Source: Pedobacter sp. (lineage in GTDB: Bacteria > Bacteroidota > Bacteroidia > Sphingobacteriales > Sphingobacteriaceae). Taken from it: a stretch of 46,495 bases of DNA. Below are positions 26,072-34,219 of this stretch, piece by piece; the first letter of the stretch is position 1, and each line of letters starts with the position of its first letter. The stretch covers positions 1-46,495 of the forward strand of contig JAPSHM010000003.1 in the NCBI GenBank assembly GCA_031179845.1, given 5' to 3'. The position numbers and the translations under genes were made by a program. A model generated the notes under the pieces. That model had not been told where the DNA came from, did not search any database, and was given only the letters and a program-made list of their open reading frames with translations.

Positions 26072-26941
26072 ATGATAAAAAGTATCCGATCCAAACAATA
26101 TATTCTAATAGGCGCAATGGTTCTGCTTGTGGCGTTTTTGTTTACGAGGGATATTAAAGGTTTGGTAAAACCAAAAGGAGAAACGACCGCTGCTGTTCCT
26201 GCAGGCGGCCAGATGACCACTTCAGAAACAGCAGCAATCGATTTAAACCAGGTTTCTACTACTGGTAAGAACATGTTGAACCCGAATCTTGCGCTGGAAA
26301 TTACCAACTTAGAAAACACTTTTAAAAGTGCTAAAGGAAACGAACAGGTTCCAACGGCCAAATTATTGGCGCAAAAGTGGGATGACCTGGAACAACCAGT
26401 TCCGAGCGCATTGTACTTAGAGATCGTTGCCGATAAGGAACCTTCTTTACAAAACTGGCTGGTAACGGGCGACCGCTTCTTGAAGGCGTTCGACAACACC
26501 CGCGACAGCGTTTTACAACCTGCACTATTGCAAAAAGCCAACCTGGCTTATACCAACGCAGTGGCAATCGATTCTGCGAATGCAGATGCAAAAACTGGCT
26601 TGGGTATTACCATTGTTAATGGAATGGGTATGCCTATGCAGGGAATTGCCATGTTAATGGATGTAGTGAAAAAGGATCCGAAGAACTTAAAGGCCAATAT
26701 GAGCCTGGGTACTTTCGCCATCAAATCGGGTCAGTTCGACAAAGCGATTACCAGGTTTAATAGTATTATTGCCATCAAACCCTCTCCTGATGCTTATTTC
26801 TATCTGGGAACAGCGTATGAGAACCTTGGGAAGAACGATGAGGCTATCGATGCCTATTTGAAAAGCAAAAAACTTGCTGCTAATGCTACACTATCGAAGT
26901 TTATCGATGAAAAAGTGATCGCATTAAAAACAAAAAAATAA
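26072..26941 (+). CDS. Membrane-anchored TPR protein
   Basis: A 289-residue protein with a short cytoplasmic basic N-terminus, one transmembrane helix (about 10-25, ILIGAMVLLVAFLF), a linker rich in Ala, Gly and Thr, and tetratricopeptide-like repeats in the second half (ANMSLGTFAIKSGQFDKAITRFNSIIAIKP and AYFYLGTAYENLGKNDEAIDAYLKSKKL). TPR domains bind partner proteins; no enzyme signature is present. The orientation implied is N-in with the repeats outside the cytoplasmic membrane. It is co-transcribed with the HU-like gene and followed after 37 bp by a tiny ribosomal-type gene. Partner unknown. Confidence 0.88.
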   Translation: MIKSIRSKQYILIGAMVLLVAFLFTRDIKGLVKPKGETTAAVPAGGQMTTSETAAIDLNQVSTTGKNMLNPNLALEITNLENTFKSAKGNEQVPTAKLLAQKWDDLEQPVPSALYLEIVADKEPSLQNWLVTGDRFLKAFDNTRDSVLQPALLQKANLAYTNAVAIDSANADAKTGLGITIVNGMGMPMQGIAMLMDVVKKDPKNLKANMSLGTFAIKSGQFDKAITRFNSIIAIKPSPDAYFYLGTAYENLGKNDEAIDAYLKSKKLAANATLSKFIDEKVIALKTKK

Positions 26942-26978
26942 TAATAAACAGATTTAAAAATATTTAAAATTTAAGACT

Positions 26979-27068
26979 ATGCCGAGCGGTAAAAAAAGAA
27001 AAAGACATAAAATGGCTACACACAAACGCAAAAAACGTTTAAGAAAAAACAGACATAAGAAAAAATAG
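26979..27068 (+). CDS. 29-residue bS22/mS38-like ribosomal protein (AURKAIP1/COX24 family)
   Basis: A 29-residue, extremely basic protein: it starts MPSGKKRKRHKMATHKRK and ends LRKNRHKKK. The pattern KxRKKRLRKxRHK is that of the COX24/AURKAIP1 C-terminal domain, the family of mitochondrial mS38 and of actinobacterial bS22, which lies on the small ribosomal subunit near the decoding region. The assignment to a Bacteroidota ribosomal protein is by family resemblance. It begins 37 bp after the TPR stop and is followed by a strong terminator, so it is the last gene of that operon. Confidence 0.85.
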   Translation: MPSGKKRKRHKMATHKRKKRLRKNRHKKK

Positions 27069-27086
27069 TTTTCTTAATGTATTGCT

Positions 27087-27127
27087 CAACAACTAAGGCT
27101 AGGATCTAATCGTAGCCTTAGTTGTTG
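27087..27127 (+). terminator. Terminator after the bS22-like gene
   Basis: Perfect 15-bp stem (27087-27101 with 27113-27127) and an 11-nt loop. A run of T follows shortly after (27136-27144). Confidence 0.85.
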
Positions 27128-27163
27128 GCAGCAATGTTTTTTTTATTTGTCCATGTGTTAATA

Positions 27164-27177
27164 AGGCAGCAATGCCT
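27164..27177 (+). promoter_or_regulatory. GNRA-capped hairpin ahead of rng
   Basis: AGGCA (27164-27168), GCAA tetraloop (27169-27172) and TGCCT (27173-27177) form a short hairpin ending 13 nt before the TTG start of rng. A stable GNRA loop so near a non-ATG start could limit translation. Function is inferred. Confidence 0.45.
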
Positions 27178-27190
27178 CAATCTGTAGCTT

Positions 27191-28741
27191 TTGGTAAAGG
27201 AACTAATTATAGATTCATCTCCCTCGGGAGTAACCATAGCTTTAGTTGAAGACAAACAACTTGTAGAACTTCATAAAGAACAGATCAATAACAATTACGC
27301 TGTTGGCGACATATATTTAGGCCGTATAAAGAAAATTATGCCCGGCCTGAATGCTGCGTTTGTTGATGTTGGTTATGAGAAAGATGCCTTTTTGCATTAT
27401 TTTGATCTTGGTCCGCAAGTCCAGTCTTTAATAAAGCTTACAAAAATCAAGCGTAACGGCTCTGTTAATGGCACACTATTAGATAACTTCAAATTAGAAG
27501 GGGACATTAATAAAGCAGGTAAAATATCTGAAGTGGTTGGTAAAAACCTGGTATTGCCTGTCCAAATCGCAAAGGAGCCGATTTCAACAAAAGGACCGCG
27601 TTTAAGTTCTGATCTTTCTATAGCAGGAAGATATATTGTATTGGTGCCCTTCTCTAACGTAATCTCAATTTCAAAAAAGATTAAAAGCAATACCGAACGT
27701 AATCGACTTAAAAAGATTATTGAAAGTATTAAGCCTAAAAATTTCGGGGTAATTATCAGAACAGTTTCCGAAGGGAAAGGTGTTGCGGAACTTCAGAAGG
27801 ACCTTTTAGACTCTGTAGCAAAATGGGAGAGCTTCATTAAAAAGTTGCCCGATGCAGAACCCTCTAAACGTGTTTGGGGCGAAATGGACCGGACGTCTAC
27901 GCTGATCCGGGATATCCTGAGTACGGACTTCACGAATGTTTACGTAAACGACATTCATTTGTTCGAAGATATTCGTTCTTACGTACATGAGATCTCTCCT
28001 GAGATGGAGAAGATCGTTAAAGTTTACAAGCATAAAGAGCCTATATTCGAACATTTCGGAATTGAGAAGCAGATCAAAAATGCTTTTGGTAAAACGGTGA
28101 ACCTTGCTGGTGGTGCTTACCTGGTAGTAGAGCATACTGAAGCGCTGCATGTTATTGATGTGAACAGCGGAAATAGAACGGCAAGCAAAGAAAACCAGGA
28201 AGAGAATGCTTTGCAGGTGAATAAAGAGGCGGCCAAAGAAATTGCCCGTCAGCTTCGTTTGCGTGATATGGGTGGTATTGTTGTGATCGATTTTATTGAC
28301 ATGCACAAGCCCGTGAACAGGAAGATGTTATTTGATCACCTTCGTGATCTGATGATGTTGGACCGCGCTAAGCATACGATCCTTCCACCTAGTAAATTTG
28401 GTCTGGTTCAGATCACCCGTCAGCGTGTCAGACCGGAAATGAACATCGTGACCAGCGAGAAATGCCCTGCCTGTGGTGGCACGGGAGAAATCAAGGCCAG
28501 TATCGTTCTAATGGACGAGATTGAAAACAATCTGACCTATATTTTGCAGGAGCAAAACGAAAAAAAAATTACGCTTTGTGTACATCCTTACATCGAAGCA
28601 TATATCAAGAAAGGACTCATCTCCTTACAGTGGAAATGGTTCTTTAAATTTGGACAACGCATAAAAATCAGAGCGGTTCCATCTTATAACCTTACTGAGT
28701 TCCACTTTATTTCTTCAAAAGACGAAGAGATTAAATTATAG
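27191..28741 (+). CDS. rng: Ribonuclease E/G
   Basis: A 516-residue single-strand-specific endoribonuclease for mRNA decay and rRNA processing. It has an S1 domain (about 35-130, AVGDIYLGRIKKIMPGLNAAFVDVG), the catalytic Asp323 in HVIDVNSG and Asp367 in VVIDFIDM, matching D303 and D346 of E. coli RNase E, and the zinc-link CPAC at 425-428. Length fits RNase G or the E/G core; there is no long C-terminal scaffold. The start is a TTG at 27191: an in-frame TAG at 27185 leaves no upstream choice, and the N-terminus KELIIDSS fits the family. A GNRA hairpin precedes it. Confidence 0.95.
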   Translation: MVKELIIDSSPSGVTIALVEDKQLVELHKEQINNNYAVGDIYLGRIKKIMPGLNAAFVDVGYEKDAFLHYFDLGPQVQSLIKLTKIKRNGSVNGTLLDNFKLEGDINKAGKISEVVGKNLVLPVQIAKEPISTKGPRLSSDLSIAGRYIVLVPFSNVISISKKIKSNTERNRLKKIIESIKPKNFGVIIRTVSEGKGVAELQKDLLDSVAKWESFIKKLPDAEPSKRVWGEMDRTSTLIRDILSTDFTNVYVNDIHLFEDIRSYVHEISPEMEKIVKVYKHKEPIFEHFGIEKQIKNAFGKTVNLAGGAYLVVEHTEALHVIDVNSGNRTASKENQEENALQVNKEAAKEIARQLRLRDMGGIVVIDFIDMHKPVNRKMLFDHLRDLMMLDRAKHTILPPSKFGLVQITRQRVRPEMNIVTSEKCPACGGTGEIKASIVLMDEIENNLTYILQEQNEKKITLCVHPYIEAYIKKGLISLQWKWFFKFGQRIKIRAVPSYNLTEFHFISSKDEEIKL

Positions 28742-28760
28742 TAGGACTTCCTGTTATCTG

Positions 28761-28793
28761 AACAGCCCCGATCTCTTTGAGGTCGGGGCTGTT
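28761..28793 (+). terminator. Terminator of rng
   Basis: A 15-bp stem with one G-U pair (28761-28775 with 28779-28793), TTT loop and a following TTTG tract, 20 nt past the rng stop. Confidence 0.85.
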
Positions 28794-28914
28794 TTGTGAT
28801 TTAGTAGCTGCTTTATCATACAATTAGCCTAAATTCGTAAGCGCAAATCGAAGCTTTCGAAACGGAAATGTGGTTCTTCCGTCAAAACGCAAAAACCTTA
28901 AAATTCAAATCAAA

Positions 28915-30291
28915 TTGGCTAAAACGAAATCAGCATATTTTTGTCAGAGTTGCGGATATGAATCAGCGAAATGGCTGGGTAAATGTCCTTCCTGTAACGA
29001 GTGGAATACTTTTGTAGAAGAAGTAATTGAGAAGTCGGCAGCTAAGGTCCCATCGTGGAAAGCAAGCACCGAAACGCAACGGGTAAGTAAGCCCAATAAG
29101 GTAGAACATATTCAGTCTATAAGTGAAGACCGCATGCTCACCGGTGATACCGAACTGGACCGGGTTCTGGGCGGCGGATTGGTTGCAGGTTCAGTCACTT
29201 TGATTGGTGGTGAGCCTGGAATTGGTAAATCTACGCTGATGCTTCAGCTTGCTTTGAACATCTCCGGCAAAAAGATACTGTACGTCTCTGGCGAGGAGAG
29301 TGAGCAGCAGATAAAGATGCGCGCGGAACGGATCACTGAGGTTCCAAAAGCAGACTGCTATATCTTAACGGAAACCGCTACACAAAATATCTTCAAGCAA
29401 ATAGAGACGCTCAATCCTGACATCGTCATTATTGATTCTATACAAACACTGCATTCTGCACATATTGAATCAACTCCGGGAAGTGTTTCCCAGGTAAGGG
29501 AATGCACTGCCGAACTGCTGCGGTTTGCAAAAGAAACCAGCACCCCCGTATTCCTGATCGGTCACATTACGAAGGATGGCACGATTGCCGGCCCAAAGAT
29601 CCTGGAACACATGGTAGATACGGTCCTGCAGTTTGAAGGAGACAGACATCACGTTTACCGAATTTTGAGGTCGATCAAGAACAGGTTTGGTGCCGCAGCG
29701 GAATTGGGAATATATGCCATGCACAGCACCGGGTTGCGACAGGTATCAAACCCTTCGGAGATCTTATTATCGCAACGCGATGAACAGCTCAGTGGAATTG
29801 CCATTTCGGCTACAATAGAAGGCGCCAGACCAATGTTAATAGAAACCCAGGCATTGGTTAGCGCCGCTGCATATGGAACGCCTCAGCGCTCTTCAAATGG
29901 CTTTGACACGAAACGGATGAATATGTTGCTAGCTGTGCTGGAAAAAAGATGTGGTTTCAGATTGAGTACACGTGATGTATTCCTCAATATTGCAGGGGGA
30001 ATCAAGGTCGAAGACCCGGCCATAGATCTCGCTATTCTGGTTGCGATCATTTCTTCACATGAAGAGATCTTCATCTCTTCGAAATTATGCTTCGCCGCTG
30101 AAGTCGGACTTTCCGGAGAGATCAGGGCGGTCAACAAAATCGAACAGCGGATCTCTGAAGCAGAAAAACTAGGTTTTGAACGGATCTTTATTTCTAATTA
30201 TAATTTGAAAGGATTAATTGTCGACCGCTACAAGATTGAATTGACTGCGGTAAGCAAAATAGAAGATGTCTTTTCAATCCTTTTCGGATAA
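28915..30291 (+). CDS. radA: DNA repair protein RadA/Sms
   Basis: A 458-residue hexameric branch-migration ATPase for recombination. An N-terminal zinc finger uses Cys10, Cys13, Cys24 and Cys27, then the P-loop GGEPGIGKST, the RadA signature KNRFG, and a C-terminal Lon-protease-like domain (AAEVGLSGEIRAVNKIEQRI). The frame opens upstream at a GTG (28870), but homology to the standard MAKTKxAYFCxxCG N-terminus puts the start at TTG 28915. Two adjacent genes on this strand thus use TTG starts. It is separated from rng by a terminator. Confidence 0.95.
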   Translation: MAKTKSAYFCQSCGYESAKWLGKCPSCNEWNTFVEEVIEKSAAKVPSWKASTETQRVSKPNKVEHIQSISEDRMLTGDTELDRVLGGGLVAGSVTLIGGEPGIGKSTLMLQLALNISGKKILYVSGEESEQQIKMRAERITEVPKADCYILTETATQNIFKQIETLNPDIVIIDSIQTLHSAHIESTPGSVSQVRECTAELLRFAKETSTPVFLIGHITKDGTIAGPKILEHMVDTVLQFEGDRHHVYRILRSIKNRFGAAAELGIYAMHSTGLRQVSNPSEILLSQRDEQLSGIAISATIEGARPMLIETQALVSAAAYGTPQRSSNGFDTKRMNMLLAVLEKRCGFRLSTRDVFLNIAGGIKVEDPAIDLAILVAIISSHEEIFISSKLCFAAEVGLSGEIRAVNKIEQRISEAEKLGFERIFISNYNLKGLIVDRYKIELTAVSKIEDVFSILFG

Positions 30292-30445
30292 ATTGAGGCA
30301 TTTCGGGTAAAATACGCCTCAATTATCCGCAGTTTGTGAATATTTTTACACAATTCCAATATTTGACAAAACTTTACACGTTTGGCATAATGCTGGTTTA
30401 CAACCGTTTACATTTATTGCACCCGGATTTGTAAGTTTGGCCTGC
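30292..30445. other. Intergenic leader region after radA
   Basis: Part of the 323-bp gene-free gap between radA and carB. It opens with a hairpin (AATTGAGGC 30291-30299 with GCCTCAATT 30316-30324) lacking a T run, then AT-rich sequence. TTGACA (30363) and CATAAT (30386) spaced by 17 nt resemble a proteobacterial sigma-70 promoter, but Bacteroidota rarely use that form. TAAGTTTG (30432-30439) with TTTA 21 nt upstream is the more credible promoter. Confidence 0.45.
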
Positions 30446-30543
30446 TAATTGCCTTTATCTACACGTTAGCGTTCATTTATGAATATTAACAAAACAATAG
30501 GGATGATTATCCTCGTTATCGTAAGATAACGAGGATTTTTTTT
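30446..30543 (+). ncRNA. Candidate short RNA with intrinsic terminator
   Basis: A transcript from the TAAGTTTG element (30432-30439) would begin near 30446 and end at a classic terminator: perfect 12-bp stem ATCCTCGTTATC (30509-30520) with GATAACGAGGAT (30525-30536), GTAA loop, and eight T (30536-30543). It carries a 16-codon frame from the ATG at 30479 (MNINKTIGMIILVIVR) whose stop falls inside the hairpin. No larger gene is served by this terminator. It could be a small RNA, a leader peptide, or the remnant of a small membrane-protein gene. Confidence 0.5.
30509..30543 (+). terminator. Intrinsic terminator of the candidate short RNA
   Basis: Perfect 12-bp stem, GTAA loop and an eight-T tract on the plus strand. 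Its strength is clear from sequence even though the RNA it ends is not established. Confidence 0.9.
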
Positions 30544-30579
30544 GCTTTAAACTTCGTAACGGTCTTTTCGCGCAAAAAA

Positions 30580-30599
30580 AAAGTCCCTTCCGGGACTTT
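30580..30599 (-). terminator. Terminator of carB
   Basis: AAAGTCCC (30580-30587) with GGGACTTT (30592-30599) and a 4-nt loop; on the minus strand a run of T follows. It lies 15 nt past the carB stop. Confidence 0.8.
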
Positions 30600-30614
30600 C
30601 AATTTGATTGAATT

Positions 30615-33431
30615 TTATTTAGATAAGTACATCGACTTGTCCTTGTACAACTTTCTGAAATAAGGATCTTCAAGATCTTTGATAAACCTGATGGATTCTC
30701 CTGTTGATTTCATCTCAGGCCCAAGTTCTTTGGTCACCTCAGGGAATTTATCAAAAGAGAACACTGGTTCTTTTATAGCGTAACCTTTCAGTTTACGCTC
30801 GATTGTAAAGTCTTTCAGTTTATTTACACCAAGCATGATCTTGGCCGCAATGTTGATATAGGCGACATCGTAAGCCTTTGCGATAAACGGAACCGTTCTC
30901 GATGCCCTTGGATTCGCCTCGATCACATATACCTTTTCGTCTTTAACAGCAAACTGGATGTTTAACAACCCGATTACATTCAATGCCCTTGCAATCTTTT
31001 TAGAATAGGTTTCCATGTCATTCATTACCTTCTCCGACAAGCTGAACGGAGGAAGAACTGCGCTTGAATCACCTGAGTGAATACCTGCTGGCTCGATATG
31101 CTCCATCAATCCCACGATGTGAACATCTTCGCCATCACAGATGGAATCTGATTCTGTCTCTTCTGCCCTATCCAGGAAATGATCGATCAGCACCCTGTTA
31201 CCAGGAAGATCACCCAGCAGTTTTACCACTGCTTTTTCCAGGTCATCATCGTTAATTACAATGCTCATGCCTTGTCCACCCAACACATAACTTGGTCTTA
31301 CCAGTACCGGGTATCCTACTTCATTTGCAACGACTATAGCTTCTTCTGCATTTTCTGCAACACCATATCTAGGGTAAGGGATCTCCAGTTCTTTTAAAAG
31401 GTCAGAGAACCGTCCTCTGTCTTCCGCAACATCCATATCATTGTATGAAGTTCCGATGATCTTAATCCCATTTTCATGGAGCTTCTCAGCCATCTTAAGT
31501 GCGGTTTGCCCACCCAATTGAACAATTACTCCATATGGGTTTTCCAGTTCGATGATCTCTCTTACATGCTCCCAGAATACCGGCTCAAAATATAGCTTAT
31601 CAGCCATATTGAAATCCGTAGAAACCGTTTCAGGATTACAATTGATCATGATCGCTTCAAAACCGCTTTCTTTGGCCGCAAGTAAACCATGCACACAAGA
31701 GTAATCAAATTCAATACCCTGACCAATACGGTTAGGTCCGGATCCAAGAACGATCACCTTCTTTTTATCCGATGGAATTGACTCGTTCTCTTCTTCGAAA
31801 GTAGAGTAATAATATGGTGTTTGTGCAGCGAATTCAGCAGCACAGGTATCTACCATTTTATAAACCCGTCTGATGCCTAATGATTTTCTGCGTTCGTAAA
31901 CCTCATCTTCAGTCACATTACCCAACAGAAACGCGATCTGGATATCAGAAAAGCCTTTTTGTTTCAGGGTGAAGAAGAAATCTTTAGGGATGTTATTTAG
32001 TGAATAACGTTTAAGTTCTGTTTCTAGTTGAACCAGTTCCTGGATCTGCGAAAGGAACCATTTATCGATACGGGTAACTTTACGGATCGACTCTAATGGC
32101 ACACCCATAGTCATGGCGTCTTTGATCAGGAACAGGCGGTTCCAGCTGGCGTGTTCCAAACCATGCATGATCTCATCAATGCTTCTGTTATGTTTGCCAT
32201 CAGCGCCTAGACCTGCACGACCAATTTCCAAACTCTGACAAGCTTTCTGCAGGGCTTCTATGAAAGTACGTCCGATTGCCATTACTTCCCCTACAGATTT
32301 CATCTGCAGACCAAGTTCCATATTGGCGCCTTTAAATTTATCAAAGTTCCAGCGTGGTACTTTTACGATCACATAATCCAGTGTAGGCTCGAAATATGCT
32401 GATGTTGTTTTAGTGATTTGATTTTCCAGTTCATCAAGGTTATAACCTATGGCCAGTTTGGATGCAATCTTAGCAATTGGATATCCGGTAGCTTTACTGG
32501 CAAGCGCTGATGAACGTGAAACCCTTGGATTGATCTCGATAGCGATGATCTCGTCGTTGTCCGGGTTTACAGAGAACTGCACATTACAACCACCTGCGAA
32601 GTTGCCGATGGCACGCATCATTTTGATGGCCTGGTTACGCATATCCTGATAACAGCGGTCTGACAAGGTCATTGCCGGTGCTACTGTGATTGAATCACCT
32701 GTATGGATTCCCATTGGGTCAAAGTTTTCGATCGAGCAAATGATGATCACATTATCATTGCTGTCGCGTAACAATTCCAACTCGTATTCTTTCCAACCCA
32801 ATACGGCTTTTTCAACCAGTACTTCGTGTGTTGGTGAAGCCTCAAGACCACGTTTCAACGCATGGTCAAAATCTTCTTTTTTATGGACAAATCCACCTCC
32901 TGAACCACCAAGGGTGTAGGAAGGGCGGATCACCAGCGGATAGCCGATTTCCTGAGCTGCTTCCTTACCTTCAAGGAAAGAGTTGGCAATTTTTGATTGC
33001 GCAACACCTACACCTATATCAACCATTAGCTGACGGAAGGCTTCTCTATTTTCTGTCTTTTCAATTGCGGCAACATCTACCCCAATTACTTTAACACCGT
33101 ATTTTTCCCAAACACCACGCTCTTCTGCCTCTTTACAAAGGTTTAGTGCCGTCTGACCGCCCATGGTAGGCAATACTGCATCAATTTTACGTTCTTGTAA
33201 GATTTGCTCAATTGAATCTACTGTTAAAGGCCAGAGGTAAACGTGGTCCCCAATCACCTTATCAGTCATGATTGTTGCGGGATTAGAATTTATAATCGAA
33301 ACTTCAATCCCTTCTTCTTTCAATGATAAAGCGGCTTGAGATCCCGAATAGTCAAATTCGCAAGCTTGACCAATGATGATAGGTCCTGATCCAATAATTA
33401 GTACTGAGCGTATGGAGGTGTCTTTGGGCAT
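30615..33431 (-). CDS. carB: Carbamoyl-phosphate synthase large subunit lacking the allosteric domain
   Basis: A 938-residue synthetase subunit that uses ammonia from CarA to make carbamoyl phosphate for pyrimidines and arginine. Both ATP-grasp halves are complete, beginning VLIIGSGPIIIGQACEFDYSG and VIVLGSGPNRIGQGIEFDYSC, with the metal and ATP-binding EINPRVSRSSALASKATGYP and EANPRASRTVPFIAKA blocks. E. coli CarB is 1073 residues and its regulatory MGS-like domain starts near 937; this protein stops exactly there (ending KDKSMYLSK) and a terminator follows, so UMP/ornithine control through that domain is absent. carA is not adjacent. Confidence 0.96.
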   Translation of the reverse strand: MPKDTSIRSVLIIGSGPIIIGQACEFDYSGSQAALSLKEEGIEVSIINSNPATIMTDKVIGDHVYLWPLTVDSIEQILQERKIDAVLPTMGGQTALNLCKEAEERGVWEKYGVKVIGVDVAAIEKTENREAFRQLMVDIGVGVAQSKIANSFLEGKEAAQEIGYPLVIRPSYTLGGSGGGFVHKKEDFDHALKRGLEASPTHEVLVEKAVLGWKEYELELLRDSNDNVIIICSIENFDPMGIHTGDSITVAPAMTLSDRCYQDMRNQAIKMMRAIGNFAGGCNVQFSVNPDNDEIIAIEINPRVSRSSALASKATGYPIAKIASKLAIGYNLDELENQITKTTSAYFEPTLDYVIVKVPRWNFDKFKGANMELGLQMKSVGEVMAIGRTFIEALQKACQSLEIGRAGLGADGKHNRSIDEIMHGLEHASWNRLFLIKDAMTMGVPLESIRKVTRIDKWFLSQIQELVQLETELKRYSLNNIPKDFFFTLKQKGFSDIQIAFLLGNVTEDEVYERRKSLGIRRVYKMVDTCAAEFAAQTPYYYSTFEEENESIPSDKKKVIVLGSGPNRIGQGIEFDYSCVHGLLAAKESGFEAIMINCNPETVSTDFNMADKLYFEPVFWEHVREIIELENPYGVIVQLGGQTALKMAEKLHENGIKIIGTSYNDMDVAEDRGRFSDLLKELEIPYPRYGVAENAEEAIVVANEVGYPVLVRPSYVLGGQGMSIVINDDDLEKAVVKLLGDLPGNRVLIDHFLDRAEETESDSICDGEDVHIVGLMEHIEPAGIHSGDSSAVLPPFSLSEKVMNDMETYSKKIARALNVIGLLNIQFAVKDEKVYVIEANPRASRTVPFIAKAYDVAYINIAAKIMLGVNKLKDFTIERKLKGYAIKEPVFSFDKFPEVTKELGPEMKSTGESIRFIKDLEDPYFRKLYKDKSMYLSK

Positions 33432-33553
33432 AAGGCTTTAAAAAGTCTAATGTAAAATATGGTAAAAAATGCTTTTTTTAGACCGGAACCAGTCTGGAGA
33501 TATTCCTTTGAAAGGGTGTAACGCTCCGACTCTTCTGTCGGGATGCAAAGTTA
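33432..33553 (-). promoter_or_regulatory. carB promoter and structured leader
   Basis: TAACTTTG (33553-33546, minus strand) is a -7 match. The leader of roughly 105 nt between it and the carB ATG has three hairpin-capable elements: CCGAC/GTCGG (33526-33541), CCTTT/AAAGG (about 33504-33514), and AGACTG/CGGTCT (about 33480-33495), then an A-rich stretch. No intrinsic terminator is formed. Confidence 0.5.
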
Positions 33554-33604
33554 CAGTTTTGCGCATTAAAATCAGCTATTTTTTAAAAAACAGTTGTAAA
33601 TAAA

Positions 33605-33629
33605 AAAGGAGGATTAAACATCCTCCTTT
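33605..33629 (-). terminator. Terminator of the small secreted-protein gene
   Basis: AAAGGAGGAT (33605-33614) pairs with ATCCTCCTTT (33620-33629), 5-nt loop; on the minus strand a T run follows. It is 16 nt past the stop at 33646. Confidence 0.85.
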
Positions 33630-33645
33630 AACTGCCTGCAAGCAA

Positions 33646-33960
33646 TTACCGTTCAAGTTTAATTTCACCGATATCTGTTATGGCACTGTCTATAACGGCC
33701 ACATTTTCAATCAACGAATCCCTGTAAGGCGCATTCGCTTTGATCCAGATGGTATACGTGCGGGGTTTAATTGGGCTTAATACGAAACTGCCGTTGCTGA
33801 CCACTGTTTTCAGCGTGTCTGTTCCCGATACCGCCAAAACTTCAGTTGCAGCTCCAACCGGAGAAATTTTTCCCATAATGCCACTTTCCTTGATGAAAGT
33901 AAATGCAACCAGGGCCAGGGAAAGCCCCATCATCATTAATACGTTTATTTTCCTTTTCAT
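33646..33960 (-). CDS. Small secreted carboxypeptidase-D-like domain protein
   Basis: A 104-residue protein with an N-terminal hydrophobic segment (about 7-20) acting as signal or anchor. The rest reads as a single beta-sandwich domain (VLAVSGTDTLKTVVSNGSF, PIKPRTYTIWIKANAPYRDSLIENV) like the carboxypeptidase regulatory-like fold at the front of SusC-type receptors. No catalytic residues are expected in such a domain. The ATG at 33960 is preferred over the TTG at 33969. It has its own terminator and stands between carB and the PnuC gene with no obvious partner. Confidence 0.6.
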   Translation of the reverse strand: MKRKINVLMMMGLSLALVAFTFIKESGIMGKISPVGAATEVLAVSGTDTLKTVVSNGSFVLSPIKPRTYTIWIKANAPYRDSLIENVAVIDSAITDIGEIKLER

Positions 33961-33969
33961 ACACTGCAA

Positions 33970-34219
33970 TTTAGTTTAAAGTTTACTTATAAGGGCATGG
34001 TTATACATAACGGTATTTATCAGGTTTCATGTTATTATCTACAATTCCTGCGGGCTTTTGTTTCGGGAATGGTCATCAAATGGTCAGAATACCAAGGTAT
34101 TAGGCATGTAGGTGTAAAATCGACACTATCCCTCGTTATTGTACGTTTACTAGATATGTAACCAGATTTAAAGCATCCTTCTCATAGGGTAATCTTCATA
34201 TATAGTTTGTTTGGTTTAT
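33970..34219. other. Intergenic region upstream of pnuC
   Basis: Part of a 324-bp gap. A 54-codon plus-strand frame (33997-34161) is present but shows no domain, no signal and unusual codons, so I do not call it. A terminator-like hairpin closes the region at 34220. I see no riboswitch consensus in it. Confidence 0.45.

Noticed and set aside
30363-30391. TTGACA, 17 nt, CATAAT as a sigma-70 promoter
   Set aside because: Close to the proteobacterial consensus, but Bacteroidota primary sigma factors use a different element; kept only as a note.
30381-30398. Sigma-54 type promoter near TTGGCATAATGC
   Set aside because: The GG to GC spacing is too short for the -24/-12 pattern.
33997-34161. 54-codon plus-strand frame upstream of pnuC
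   Set aside because: No recognisable domain, signal or ribosome-binding context, and uneven codon use; likely a chance frame.
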